A stretch of 64,000 nt of DNA from Bactrocera neohumeralis (lineage: Eukaryota > Arthropoda > Insecta > Diptera > Tephritidae): the NCBI RefSeq assembly GCF_024586455.1, contig NC_065921.1:67829528-67893527 (forward strand), read 5' to 3'. Made by a program: the position numbers and the translations under genes. How positions within the stretch are numbered: position 1 is the first letter of the stretch; each line of letters starts with the position of its first letter. Shown here in pieces: positions 35,546-46,385 of this stretch. The notes under the pieces are model-generated. The model did not search any database. It saw only the letters and a list, made by a program, of their open reading frames with translations, and was not told the DNA's origin.

Positions 35546-37010
35546 AGACCATTGAGGCATAAAAAGTATTGCGCGCCACCCAGAATGTGAAGAATGCCTT
35601 CAACTCAGTGGATAAACATAATCAAGACTCTGTATGACATACGCCCTTCTCAATTTTCTATGAAAATTATTATGAGTTATCTTGAAAACAGGCGACTATT
35701 TTTCGATACTGGAACCTAATGTATGATGGGGTGCTAGGGAGACACCAACCAAAAGCCGTTATATTAATTGCATACGCAAACGACCTTTTTTGTGTCTACC
35801 AATTTGGACCAAATGCTTAACGGTCTGCTTCTTCTCAATAAGTTTATAACTGGCTGAGCAAACGACAGAAGTCTTGCTCATAAGTACTAGAAAAGTCGAG
35901 AAAAGTATATCTCTCACTATAGGGTAGTGTTCACAGCCACAACCTAAGTAGCTGGGAGTAATTATAGACTTAAGGCTCAAATTAAAGGATCACCTGGAAT
36001 ACACTGCAGGTAAAGCAAATAAAATCCTAAACGCCTTAACAAGAGCGATGACAAATAAAGGTTCCAGCCGGCGATTTTTACATGCAAAGGTAATGAGATC
36101 ATTTTTATTATATGCGGCTCCAATATGGATCCAGGTACTAGCATTTGAGCACATTTAAGCACAGTGCACAGTAGAGTGATTCAAAAAAAAATTTTTTTTT
36201 TTTTTTCGTTTGGTACTCGGAAAAATAGGCTATCTGATAATAAGAAAAAATAGAAAACTGTATGTAGGAGGACCTTCCCGTTACAATTAAAAACTCATGT
36301 TTGGAGAGGCTTTCATAGAGGTGTCTAGGAACCTATTTTTCCGAGTACCAAACGAAAAAAAAAAATTTTTTTTTTTTGAATCACTCTAATGCACAGGCTG
36401 TCGGCTCTAAAAGTAGTCAGTGCTTTCTAAACAATATCAAGTGATGCTGCTGTAGTAATAGCCACTATTACATATGTCCATTGACATCCAGGGTCACGAA
36501 TTCAAACGGTTGTACAAGTTATCAGAGCCGTTTTTTTGAGCCAAAAGAGAAAAAAGAGTGAGAAGTTTATCAAAATGGCAGCAGCGGAGGCAAACCTCAC
36601 TCAAAGGACAGTGCACCCACAGGCTGATACCGGACATCCATTCGTAGATAGACAAACCAGAAGGGTACCTAAATGTTCACCTTACTAAAATACTAAGTGT
36701 ACAAGGGTTCTTTAGAAGCTTCCTCTATAGATTCCAGCACGACATTAGTCCGAATTGTCCGACGTGTTCAGAGTGTTTTGAAGATTCTGAGCATGCATGG
36801 AAAAATTTTAAAACTACACTTGTGTCTCAGTCAACTGAGAACTGTAATGCCATCAGCGAAACGGCAGTCTCAATCATGACAAAACTGAGACATATAGAGC
36901 TGATTAGACGTCCGTCAGTCCGTGCCATAGAGGAGAATCCAATGTCTCACGAAGTAATACTTAATCAGGTGGTTCCGTCGGAGAGTCTGGCGTTGGATGC
37001 AGGATAGGTT
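35546..37010 (+). pseudogene. R1-like LINE fragment with catalytic-box variant and tail
   Basis: Plus-strand pieces follow R1-type order: KNAFNSVDK and a palm remnant near 35,590-35,720, AYANDLFCV at about 35,778-35,804 where AYADD is expected, then the post-palm segment (decayed, 35,860-36,130). After a MITE insertion comes the tail, with KRKKSEKFIKMAAAE-like text at 36,545, SPNCPTCSECFEDSEHAW (Cys/His end) at 36,750-36,800, and the frame 36822-37007. It overlaps the other two R1-like relics (8.8-10.7 and 31.0-31.6 kb) and is one family with them. It is inactive because of stops and the D-to-N change. Confidence 0.72.
36172..36388. mobile_element. hAT-type MITE with long inverted repeats
   Basis: The 217-bp insert begins TAGAGTGATTCAAAAAA and ends with its reverse complement. 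The arms 36,172-36,229 and 36,332-36,388 pair over about 57 bp (including TTTGGTACTCGGAAAAATAG and its complement). The flanks are GTGCACAG (36,164-36,171) and ATGCACAG (36,389-36,396), an 8-bp duplication with one mismatch, as expected for the hAT superfamily. It has no coding capacity and splits the R1-like relic. Confidence 0.88.
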
Positions 37011-38324
37011 TACAGGATTTAAGTTCCGCACTCCACACATACAAAAAAAATACCTTTAGATATAAGCGAACTAGTCCCTCAGTTTCTGAGATATCGATCT
37101 GAAATTAAATACTTTTCATAGTCGTTTTTCTTGTTTATAATAAATTTTATATTAGCAAGAAAAAATATTTTTTGAAATATTTTAAATTGCAATGATATTT
37201 TCGATTTTTTTAAAGGACTTTTTAAAAGAATTTTTTGTTTCAAGTTTCGATATTATGGTTCCGCTATAGCACAACTAGTCTTAATATGGTCATGTAGTAA
37301 ACGAAAAATTCAAGTGTCAAATACATTAATGGACACATATATATGTAAGTATTATGTATGCAACCATACACACACACATGCATTTCATATTGCATTTATA
37401 TGTGAGTTTGGAAGAAATAAATTACCTTAATTTGCAAAGCACTTCTGCGCGCCACAAAGTGAAAATTTATAATGTGCATACTTTCCGTGCTAAAATACCT
37501 TAACACACATACATAAATACACACAATACATACAAATATGCACATGCATTCGAACACGGAGAGAATAAATCCGTTTTCCGCACGACATGCGGGGCGTATG
37601 AGCAACCTACAAATGCGAGAGCACAATTTGGCTCAGCGGCGCCGAGTTTCACATGCAGAAATATACAAATAAACAAATGCGCACTAGAGCACACATACGT
37701 ACATATAAACACTCAAATACATATGCATAAAAATACTCACACATGCATGACAAATGCCTTAGCAACAGCAATATGCACACATATGCAGCTCATTTCCGGT
37801 TGCTTGCTGAAGCTGTTATTGTTTTTTGGCACCGCTTACGATTTGTATTCGCTGCCACTGCACACACACACACACCCCAAATCAGCTGTTGTTATTGTTG
37901 TATGCTGCAACTGACTTTTGACAAGGCAACTTTAGTTCGTCGGATGTCGTCGTTGACTTGGAACAGACAAAATGTTGCCGTCATGTAGCAGTTGCACACA
38001 CACATGACTGGGTGCAATAATGCGCTATATATATATATTTCTACATATGTACATACATGTATGTATGTAGTTTTGTGTGCGTGTGCTTGTATAAATATGC
38101 TTGTGTGTCTTAATATATTTGTGCCGCCTGCTGTCAGCAGCATTTTCAATATCTATTAGCAAAATTTTTGCGACAAATGTGTGCCGTAAACGTGCTTACA
38201 GTAATTTTAGTAATAAATGCACCAATACACATGCAGCTATTTGCCGTTATTACATTTGAAGGCATTGCAGGATGCCCAACTTTATTAATGAACTTTTCAA
38301 TCTCCAGCAAATAATGACAGAGCT
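37011..38324. other. Gene-free stretch with CA/TA microsatellites
   Basis: A (CA)n tract lies at about 37,859-37,876, a (TA)n tract near 38,022-38,038, and ACATACATGTATGTATG near 38,050. Open frames of 63-85 codons on both strands lack domains. The part 37,020-37,290 is AT-rich and repeat-like. The rest looks like unique host DNA. Confidence 0.5.
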
Positions 38325-38740
38325 GGTTAGTAGTCTGTAACAAGATGACGTATATTTTGATAAAGGTGTAATTTTATATGTGACAAGTTTTCGGGACTAT
38401 GTTTTCGGGATCCCGGTTTATCGGGATTTTGATATGGTTAGTAGTCTGCAGCAAGATGACATCTATTTTGATAAAGGTGTAATTTTATATGTTTCAAGTT
38501 TTCGGGATCCCGGTTTTTCGGGACTTTGAGATGGATAGGAGTATGCAGCAAGATGACATCTTTTTTGTAATTTAATATGTTTCAAGTTTTCGAAATTATG
38601 ATTTCGGGATCCCGATTTTTCGGGACTTTGAGATGGATAGTAGTATGCAGCAAGATGACATCTATTTGGTAATTTAATATGTTTCAAGTTGTGGGAATTA
38701 TGATTTCGGGATCGCGGTATTTCGTGATTTTTCATATTGT
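38325..38740. repeat. Tandem repeat, four units of about 97-111 bp
   Basis: Units start near 38,325, 38,436, 38,533 and 38,634 with GGTTAGTAGTCTG or GGATAGTAGTATGCAG. Each carries GCAAGATGACATCT, a TTTCAAGTTTTCG segment and a GGGATCCCGGTTTTTCGGGA-like core. Unit 2 is shortened by an internal deletion. The 90-codon minus-strand frame at 38463-38735 is a by-product of the repeat. A related palindrome, AATCCCGAAATTTCGGGATT, occurs at about 39,001-39,020. Confidence 0.85.
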
Positions 38741-39721
38741 CGCACTAGTATTGAAATAATATTTAAAATTGGACGTATTATTATACCCAATATCATATTC
38801 TAAATCTTTCAGCATAATTTGATTACTAGTTAAGGTCGTTAAAACTACTAAAATGCGCCTGGATTCCTACTATTCATCCAACGACATTATACAAGTATAT
38901 TTGGTATTTGTCGAGGCACTAATGTAAGTTTATGCTATAAAAATATGTTTATTGAATCAAATATAGAACATTTAAAGACTCATAAAGACACATTCGAAGA
39001 AAATCCCGAAATTTCGGGATTATACTCTTCCGATCCCGTTACTTTAGAATCCAAACAATTAACTACACGGCATCAAATACCTTAACAACATGTTAATTTG
39101 TTACGTGATTTCGCAGTATCGTATATCACCCTCGCAATTGCCGTACATACATATTAGCGATGCTGCCTACTTTTAGGCGTCATTGCTTTCATTTGAAAGT
39201 CTTCAGCAAAGCTACCACGTATTTCATTTCTTCCTTGTATCTTCATTTCTTTTTTAACAACGCACGACATGTCAACACAGTTCCATTGCATTCCTGTTGC
39301 CTGGCTCTCTTCTCCTTCGTCAAATGCACAAAATGGCGCATATGCAAATATAAGTGCATACACTTGTACAAATGTAATTTGTTTCATCGTCGAATGCAAA
39401 AGCGTGGCGTGTGTGGCATGTGTGTTGCGCAGGAAATGTGAAGAAAAATTTATTTCCGCTCCAAATTGCACGCGTTTCCTGTGTTCGGTGGGTGCAGTTG
39501 ACTTTTAATTTGTAGCTTGTTTCAATAAATGAAGTTAATATGGCGAGTGCGGGAAGTGATTAGTTCTTGAATTTTAATTCAAATGAGATGTAACCTATGA
39601 CACGGGCTCATGCAAAACTCTCTTCGAAAGATTTGAAACACCACCTTTGGAGCTCAGTCAGTAATGCTTTTGAATATCATATTTCTAATACTAGAATACA
39701 AGAAAAAAGCTAATAGTAGCG
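38741..39721. other. No gene recognised
   Basis: AT-rich to about 39,150, then a less AT-rich, host-like part (39,150-39,510) with overlapping open frames on both strands and no domain. The segment ends at the target duplication of the RTE insertion. Confidence 0.45.
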
Positions 39722-39842
39722 AAAGTCCAAAGGGAGGATGGAGTAATGTGTAGAAGTTCACGCAAGTGAGAAAGTTCTCTGATCGCCATTCTCATAGGGT
39801 TGTGCGCTGGGTTTGGGACCCGCCACGTAAAAAATCTTACCA

Positions 39843-41150
39843 ATGAAAATTAGCAATCAGCCTCGGATGAGAGACCCCCCTTTTGATGACGACCATGGCA
39901 AACGAAATAAGGACTACGATTTGAGGGCATGCACCTGGAATGTCCGGACCCTTAATTGGGAAGGTGCCGCTGCCCAGCTGGTTGATGTCCTCGCGAAAAT
40001 AAAGGCTGACATCACCGCCGCCCAAGAAATGCGATGGACGGGACAAGGACAGACACGAGTAGGTCCTTGTGACATTTACTACAGTGGCCATATAAAGGAG
40101 CGCAAGTTTGGTGTTGGATTCGTGGTGGGAGAGAGACTCCGTCGCCGAGTAATATCATTCACTGCGGTGAATGAACATCTAGCCACAATCCGCATCAAAG
40201 CGAGGTTCTGCAACATATCGCTGATTTGCGCCCACGTCCCGACGGAAGAGAAGGACGAGGTGACCAAAGATGCCTTCTATGAGCGCTTGGAGCGCACTTA
40301 CGAGAGCTGCCCCCGCCACGATGTCAAAATCGTGCTTGGCGACTTTAACGCCAGGGTGGGTAAAGAAGGTATCTTTGGCACTACGGTCGGTAAATTCAGC
40401 CTCCACGATGAAACATCCCCAAACGGGTTGAGGCTGGTTGACTTCGCCGGGGCCCGAAATATGGTTATCTGTAGTACTAGATTCCAGCATAAGAAGATTC
40501 ATCAAGCTACCTGGCTGTCTCCGGATCGAAAAACTGCCAACCAGATCGATCATGTTGTGATAGACGGAAGACACGTTACCAGTGTTTTAGATGTGCGTAC
40601 GCTCCGAGGTCCTAACATCGACTCGGACCACCACCTTGTTGCAGCTAAGATTCGCACCCGCCTCTGTGGCGAAAAAAACCGCACGCCACCAAACACAAGG
40701 AAGGTCGTCGAGAAGCTGCAATCACAACAGACAGCCGAACGATTTTCTACTCGGCTTGCACTCCTGCTCTCTGAGAACACTCGTCAACAACTCGGTATAA
40801 GAGAACTATGGGACGGCATTTCAAACTCCTTACGTACAGCTGCAACCAAAGCCATTGGTTTTCGGAAAGTGCAAAAGATCAGCTGGTACGACGAGGAGTG
40901 CCGTGTCGCAGCGGAGAGAAAACAGGCTGCCTACCTCGCAACGTTACGATCTACCACAACACGTGCGGGATGGGATAGATACCGAGAGTTGAAAAGGGAA
41001 GCGAGACACATTTGCAGACAGAAAAAGAAAGAGGCTGAAATGCGTGAGTACGAAGAGCTTGATAAGCTGGCCGACAGGGGTAATGCTTCAAAATTCTACG
41101 AAACATTGCGGCGACTAAGAAGGTTTCAAGATCGAAGCATACTCTTATAG
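39843..41150 (+). CDS. RTE endonuclease domain and linker (435 codons, ends at a premature stop)
   Basis: The frame begins with ATG at 39,843 and carries an apurinic/apyrimidinic-type endonuclease that would nick the target DNA for reverse transcription. Visible elements are TWNVRTLN (31-38), QEMRW with the catalytic Glu (about 62), GDFNAR (166-171), QIDHVVI (234-240) and SDHHLV (261-266). The rest, rich in Lys, Arg and Glu, is the linker to RT. The TAG at 41,148-41,150 is premature: the same frame continues with a linker reading (ADVPLPDHEEVRIAIARL, KNNKAAGADGL) to about 41,436, as in other RTE proteins. The long open length suggests the insertion is fairly young. No host function is implied. 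Confidence 0.88.
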   Translation: MKISNQPRMRDPPFDDDHGKRNKDYDLRACTWNVRTLNWEGAAAQLVDVLAKIKADITAAQEMRWTGQGQTRVGPCDIYYSGHIKERKFGVGFVVGERLRRRVISFTAVNEHLATIRIKARFCNISLICAHVPTEEKDEVTKDAFYERLERTYESCPRHDVKIVLGDFNARVGKEGIFGTTVGKFSLHDETSPNGLRLVDFAGARNMVICSTRFQHKKIHQATWLSPDRKTANQIDHVVIDGRHVTSVLDVRTLRGPNIDSDHHLVAAKIRTRLCGEKNRTPPNTRKVVEKLQSQQTAERFSTRLALLLSENTRQQLGIRELWDGISNSLRTAATKAIGFRKVQKISWYDEECRVAAERKQAAYLATLRSTTTRAGWDRYRELKREARHICRQKKKEAEMREYEELDKLADRGNASKFYETLRRLRRFQDRSILL

Positions 41151-42711
41151 AACCCCCAAAGATCTAGTGACCATGCCCAGAGCATACTTAAATTATGGGG
41201 GAAACACTTCTCCAGCCTGCTGAATGGCAGTGAACGCACAACGCCAGGAGAAGGAGAACCCGATTCCCCAATCGATGACGATGGAGCAGACGTTCCATTA
41301 CCCGACCATGAAGAAGTTCGAATAGCAATTGCCCGCCTGAAGAACAACAAAGCGGCAGGGGCCGACGGATTGTCGGCCAAGCTATTCAAACACGGCGGCG
41401 AAGAAATGATAAGGAGCATGCATCAGCTTGCTTTGTAAAATATGGTCGGACGAAAGCATGCCCAACGATTGGAATTTAAGTGTGCTATGCCCAATCCATA
41501 AAAAAGGAGACCCCAGAATCTGCGCCAACTACCGTGGGATTAGCCTGCTCAACATCGCATATAAGGTTCTATCGAGCGTATTGTGTGAAAGATTAAAGCC
41601 CACCGTCAACAAACTGATTGGACCTTATCAGTGTGGCTTCAGACCTGGAAAATCAACAACCGACCAGATATTCACCATGCGCCAAATCTTGCAAAAGACC
41701 CGTGAAAGGAGAATCGACACACACCACCTCTTCGTCGATTTCAAAGCTGCTTTCGACAGCACGAAAAGGAACTGCCTCTATGCCGCGATGTCTGAATTTG
41801 GTATCCCCGCAAAACTAATACGGCTGTGTAAACTGACGTTGAACAACACAAAAAGCTCCGTCAGGATCGGGAGCCAAGCCGTTCTACCAAACGAGGTTTC
41901 AGACAAGGCGACTTCCTATCGTGCGACTTCTTCAATCTATTGCTGGAGAATATAATTCGAGTTGCAGAACTAAATAGAGAAGGTACCATCTTCTATAAGA
42001 GTGAACAGCTGTTGGCGTATGCCGATGATATTGATATCATCGGCCTCAACACCCGCGCCGTTAGTTCTGCTTTCTCCAGGCTGGACAAGGAAGCACAGAA
42101 AATGGGTCCGGCAGTGAACGAGGGCAAAACGAATATCTCTTGTCATCAAACAAACAGTCGTCTCACTCGCGACTTGGCTCTCACGTCACTGTTGACAGTC
42201 ATAACTTTGAAGTTGTAGATAATTTCGTCTATTTAGGAACCAGTAAAACACGACCAACAATGTCAGCCTAGAAATCCAACGCAGGATAACTCTTGCCAAC
42301 AGGTGCTACTTTGGACTGAGTAGGCAATTGAGAAGCAAAGTCCTCTCTCGACGAACAAAAACCAAACTCTATAAGTCGCTCATAATTCCCGTCCTGCTAT
42401 ATGGTGCAGAGGCTTGGACGATGACAATAACTGACGAGTTGACGTTGCGAGGTTCTGTGAAAGATTTATGGTCCTTTGCCCGTTGTCCCCGGCGAATATT
42501 ACGTTCGCTGTTTGAGATATATGACGTCATTGACATAGTTCAGCGAATTAAAAGACAGCGGCGTCGCTGGCTAGGTCGTGTTGTCCGGATGGAAGAGAAC
42601 ACTCTAGCTATGAAGATTTTCGATATGCCACCGAAGGAAGCAGAGAAAGAGGAAGACCTTCCGTTGGAAGGATCGGAGAAGGACCTGGCTTCGCTTCGAA
42701 TATCCAATTGA
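41151..42711 (+). pseudogene. RTE reverse transcriptase and C-terminal tail, frameshifted
   Basis: After the stop at 41,150 the linker continues in the same frame to about 41,436. A frameshift leads into the frame 41428-41955 with MPNDWNLSVLCPIHKKG, YRGISLLNIAYKVLS, CGFRPGKSTTDQIFTMRQ and FVDFKAAFDS. Another near 41,890-41,940 leads to FRQGDFLSCDFFNLLLEN and LAYADDIDIIG (catalytic YADD at 42,018-42,029, intact). A third near 42,150 and a small shift near 42,250 lead to the tail at 42328-42711 (LIIPVLLYGAEAWTM, RWLGRVVRMEENTLAMKIF). Between these tail motifs about 15 residues are missing or altered compared with the relics at 5.2 and 58.0 kb. All catalytic motifs are recognisable. Confidence 0.88.
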
Positions 42712-42815
42712 CGCCACGTAGCGAAAAGAAGAAACGACTGGCGCGCTGTTGTTAACTCGGCTATAATCGCGTAAGCGGTGTCTACGCCAATTAAGAAGAA
42801 GAAGCAAAGTCCAAA

Positions 42816-43049
42816 CTTCTGCTTCTTTAACCACTTCTATTTCCAAACGCTTCTCATCTGTGACTATAAGTTTTTTGTCAAACGCTTCTGGTTCGATCTC
42901 TGGTTACGTAATCAGTTCCCTTATTTGTGGATGGGTAGATAAGAGCTGGTATGAGCTCCAACCGCTTCCACATGTCACTTTCTGGGCAGACTTCGTCGAC
43001 TTCTTTGTCAGGGCCTATGCCAGGTATACAGTAGATTCTTAATCACTGT
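42816..43049. other. Short spacer
   Basis: Sequence after the RTE target duplication. No domain is seen in the 60-codon plus frame at 42860-43042. Confidence 0.4.
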
Positions 43050-43735
43050 AAAGGCATTATGCTGTTTTTGTTGTTGTATTGGGTACCTAATCACCGTTAG
43101 TATGGTAAGGATTAGAAAAGTTGTCATCGAGGTTATCCAACGGTAGGCCCAGCAAACACGCTTTTTCGACGGGATCAGATCAAATAGAGAACGGCGTCAA
43201 ATGTGTAGGGTTAGCAGGGCATGCCAAGAGGTGGCTAGTGTCATGTGGGAACTAATTGCACGCTGGACATATATGTTTGATATGTCAGGGTCTATTCTGG
43301 ATAAGTAAGACTTTAACCTGCTACAATATCTAGAACGAAGCTACGCAAGAGTCACTCTCGTTTCTCGCGACAACTCGAGCTCTTCGTCTGCAATGGGTAG
43401 TGGTTTGACTCGAAATACGCTATTCACTGCTATTGAGTCGGTGAAGGTGCTTATAGCTCCACTGTGGCGGTCAGTGCATGTCTGAAATTAGTTGCGTCCG
43501 AAGTCTGGTCGGAGCATTGTTTTATGTCGTCGACGTAGTTGAGGAATAACCTCTTGATGCTCCCAGGAGGCAGTTAAGCTCGGAGGAAGACATCAAGAGG
43601 CATTCTGCCGTAGTCCGGAGTACAGTATTCTGACATGTTTGCAGCTTCCTCGTCCGCGGTTCACTGCATCCAGGCGACTACATAGGTGCGGCATAGTTAA
43701 GAACCGGCCGGCCATTATCATTTTCAGATTAAGAT
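43050..43735 (-). pseudogene. Jockey-clade LINE C-terminal region and 3' end
   Basis: Reading leftward from 43,735: VLNYAAP-like text, KLQTCQNTVLRT (thumb region after RT), SSELN, then SDQTSDATNFRHALTA, RETRVTLA, LRSRYCSRLKSYLSRIDPDI near 43,370-43,300, and a remnant of the terminal Cys/His segment. This is the end of a Jockey-type ORF2. The 3' end lies near 43,055 in a TTGTTGTTGTAT-like tract. Frameshifts and stops are present. The relationship to the RT fragment at 1-1560 cannot be tested because they cover different parts. Confidence 0.75.
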
Positions 43736-43969
43736 TAAAAAATTAGTAACTTTTTTATGTCACGACAAGACCATGATCAGATCTTTTGAGTAGCTGTCTT
43801 CGGAAAGTTGTTTCAAGAATTTTCGTTATGATGCATGTCCCATTTTTGGTAAAAATTCCTTAATATCAGTATTTTAATCAATTCTTCTCTTAGAATATTC
43901 AGTAAGAGCTCCGAAAGTCCATACTTTCAATGATAAACATGAAGTTTGGACAGTACAAGTACGAGCCGT

Positions 43970-44250
43970 AATGGTTCTCAGTAGTTCTCTCTGGTTCTCA
44001 GTCACATTCAATGATTCCTATTAGCTCTCAGTGGATCTCCCTTGTCCTCAGTGGCCCCTAGTGGCACTCCTGGTTTACATTGGATCTGTTTGAATCTCAG
44101 TAACTCTTCCTGGTTCTCAGTACCTCTAAATAGTTTGCATTGTTCACCCTAGTTCTCAGTAATTCCACTTGTTCTCAGTGACTCTCACTGGTTCCAGTGG
44201 TTCTCCCTATTTCTTAGTGGCTCTCATGGCTCCTTGTGCGTCTTATTGGC
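43970..44250 (-). repeat. Second copy of the RTE-associated minisatellite
   Basis: Imperfect repeats of GGTTCTCAGTGGCTCTCCCT-like units, the same in type and sequence as at 34,046-34,485. The copies share longer phrases too, for example CACATTCAATGATTCC here against CACACTCAATGGTTCC there. The two tracts are therefore related by descent and did not arise independently. Confidence 0.8.
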
Positions 44251-44395
44251 CAAGAGCTACGCATTCCTTCTCCACCTGATCTCTTCAATCAGATGGAGGT
44301 CTTCTTCTTCCTCTGCTTCCACCGGTTTATAATGCATGGACTAATTTCGTCGCAAGAACATTCGCATCCATTTGGACAATATTATGGCTTTCTCA
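44251..44395 (-). pseudogene. RTE C-terminal coding remnant
   Basis: Reading leftward: QMDANVLATKLVHAL, then an Arg-rich RRRPPS-like segment and DQVEKECVALG. It corresponds to FRMDANVFALKVFHAL and the following sequence of the 34.5 kb copy. It directly precedes the minisatellite, as there. Truncated upstream at about 44,395. Confidence 0.7.
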
Positions 44396-44955
44396 CCCCC
44401 GACTTTAAGAACTTTATGACTTTATATAATATTTGAAATCAAGTCGCCTGCGTTTGACTCTGCAGTTAGCTCATATTCTGAAATGATTTCCTAAGCCCAT
44501 CTGACGACTATCTGAATGGAACTTGAAACCATCGATGGCAGTTAACCGGTCTCTCTCAGGGATACATGACACATCGTCACCAAAATCGGTTCCCGAGTAG
44601 TAAACTGCTCGAACCATTTATTCGTATGTGAACTCTCGCATATCTGCAACACCTGTGTTCCAGAACGTCGCTTAAGTACACACTAAGAAAGTTCTCTCTT
44701 CGGCCTTCGATGTACCCGACCAGGTTATAGCCACTGACAGTCTCAACCCTCTGCATCCGTAAGGTTTCTTCAACCAAAACATTAGTTCTTAAATAGTAAA
44801 CATATTTCACTCCCTATGGTAGGATTTTAGCGCTTTGGAAGCCCGCCATTCAATCGGCTGTCAAATTTATTCGCAGTGTTGTTGTATGCTTCGTTTAAAT
44901 TGTTGTTCTCACTGTTGTCGCCAGCAACTTGTTAAACATTTTTGGTCATTCAAAA
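44396..44955. other. Unassigned
   Basis: The minus-strand frame 44577-44810 (77 codons) has no recognisable domain. It may belong to an element I do not know. From about 44,870 the composition becomes host-like. Confidence 0.4.
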
Positions 44956-45454
44956 GTTTCAGTTTCAGCGCTGGCCTGTAACGTCTTTCTCTCTTACTTT
45001 TCGCTTACAACGAAATTGGGTAAAAGCAACTTTTTTCATCTAATTTCGAGCTTTCAGCGCACACGTCGACACTTGTGCGACATCAAAAGTTGACGTCGAC
45101 TACAACAAAAGTAACAGCTTAAAAGAAAGGCAATCAAGACGCCAACCAGGCAGTCAAGCCAACAAGTTAGGAGCTCAACACTGCCAAGAGCAACTCAACG
45201 GCCATCCACACACAGCTCGCACAGACCGCCTCACGGCTAAGAAGTCGCAACGTTGCCGCAAGATGTGTAACGACCGGCAATTTTGTGTTGCTTACATAAA
45301 TGTAAAGCAAAGTTTTGACACAGTTTTTGACTGGCAACATGGTCGTTGGTCCGTCGCCAGCTTCCACGTCGGTGAGGCGCTCATCTCTATGGACGGCCTC
45401 GAGTATTTTAACAAGAAAAGTTTTCTAGCAATTTCGTACACTAATAACGGGTGA
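44956..45454 (+). CDS. Candidate host 5' exon: leader plus short reading frame ending at a splice-donor-like site
   Basis: This block is more GC-rich than its surroundings and free of transposon text. A TCAGTT motif (fly initiator-like) lies near 44,960. It is followed by a CA-rich leader typical of fly 5' untranslated regions, then an ATG at 45,263 and 62 codons (MCNDRQFCVAYINVKQSF...). The sequence AACGG|GTGAGTTG at about 45,450 would serve as a splice donor. The protein piece is not recognised, and without a mate exon it could be chance. I see no DPE-like element at the expected spacing. It is the best candidate in the window for host transcription, but weakly supported. Confidence 0.2.
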
Positions 45455-46385
45455 GTTGCTGTACAAGCACGATGGCGGCGCTGTTGTTGTCAATATCTTG
45501 TCACCGCGGCAACACTAATAAGCATTTGCAGTCAATACGGTTTATCAATCGTGGTAAATTTTTCGTGATTGTAGGGTACAAGTTGTCCGAAACAGTTTTC
45601 GATTATAATTGCTGCGATCATTGCTTCGCTGCAATCTTTTATTGCAAAGAAGTCATATATTGTTGCCTACATTTTGGCGGAAATGTTAATCACTGCAAAA
45701 TACTTCGTTAACATATACACGTCATAGATAATTTAAAAGAGTTAAAGCAACTTAATTAAAATTCCTTGTCGAGTTTTATAAATCATGCCTTTAAGCCGGA
45801 AAGTATGCAACGTATTTTAAAATACATCTGTATTCGGCATTCACAAAGTGTGTGTGTATGAAAAACTCATTTTATAAATCAAAGTGGTTTTAATGAATTC
45901 ATAAGCATTCGATTGCATTCAATAAATATGGGAACAATGAGTACCAAAACACAAAAAGGCTTATAAATATGTCACAGCACTTTATATTCCCATAAATGTA
46001 CTTAATATATTATATTTCAATACGAGTACGCCGGTAGGATTATTGACCACTTTAAGTTACTGCATTAAATAGTTCAATATTAATCACTGCATACTTCAAA
46101 GCACACTTGCTTTTAATTACAAATTTGTTAAAACATTGCAATGCTGCACAATACCATATACTTTCATGCAGGCTTCCGCCATTCTTTACTCACAGCCATA
46201 CTTATTTGAGCCTCGGTTTGAAGCTCGGTCTTTTGTAGTGTTCTCCTTCATTCTCACGAAAATTTTCTACTTGGATTGCATGCCAACTTGCTTCTCCTTT
46301 CTCATCGCTCAACAACAATACCAGCTCCTTAAAGCCATTGAGCCGCAGTTTCTAAAACTAACGGTACGGTACGGTAGGCTTAAGC
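45455..46385. other. No gene recognised
   Basis: AT-rich sequence. The frames 45451-45711 and 46136-46462 plus show no domain, except that the last part of the second runs into the LINE fragment. If the upstream block is an exon, this would be intron. Confidence 0.4.

Larger units (their letters stand above)
39732..42805 (+). mobile_element. RTE-clade retrotransposon, complete insertion with target-site duplication
   Basis: The element starts GGGAGGATGGAG and ends ...CCAATTAAGAAGAAGAAGC. The 10-bp sequence AAAGTCCAAA occurs immediately before (39,722-39,731) and after (42,806-42,815), which I read as the target-site duplication. The order is a 5' leader, apurinic-like endonuclease, linker, RT with YADD, a C-terminal tail, and a short (GAA)n end, as in RTE elements. 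The 5' leader lacks about 200 bases that are present in the copies at 57.8 and 60.4 kb. The coding part has one in-frame stop and at least three frameshifts, so it is not autonomous now. It is the best copy of its clade in the window. Confidence 0.9.

Noticed and set aside
38463..38735. 90-codon minus-strand frame with internal peptide repeats
   Set aside because: It follows directly from the tandem DNA repeat and has no independent support.
40179..40574. 131-codon minus-strand open frame (and a similar one at 60,656-61,078)
   Set aside because: Antisense shadows of the RTE endonuclease domain.
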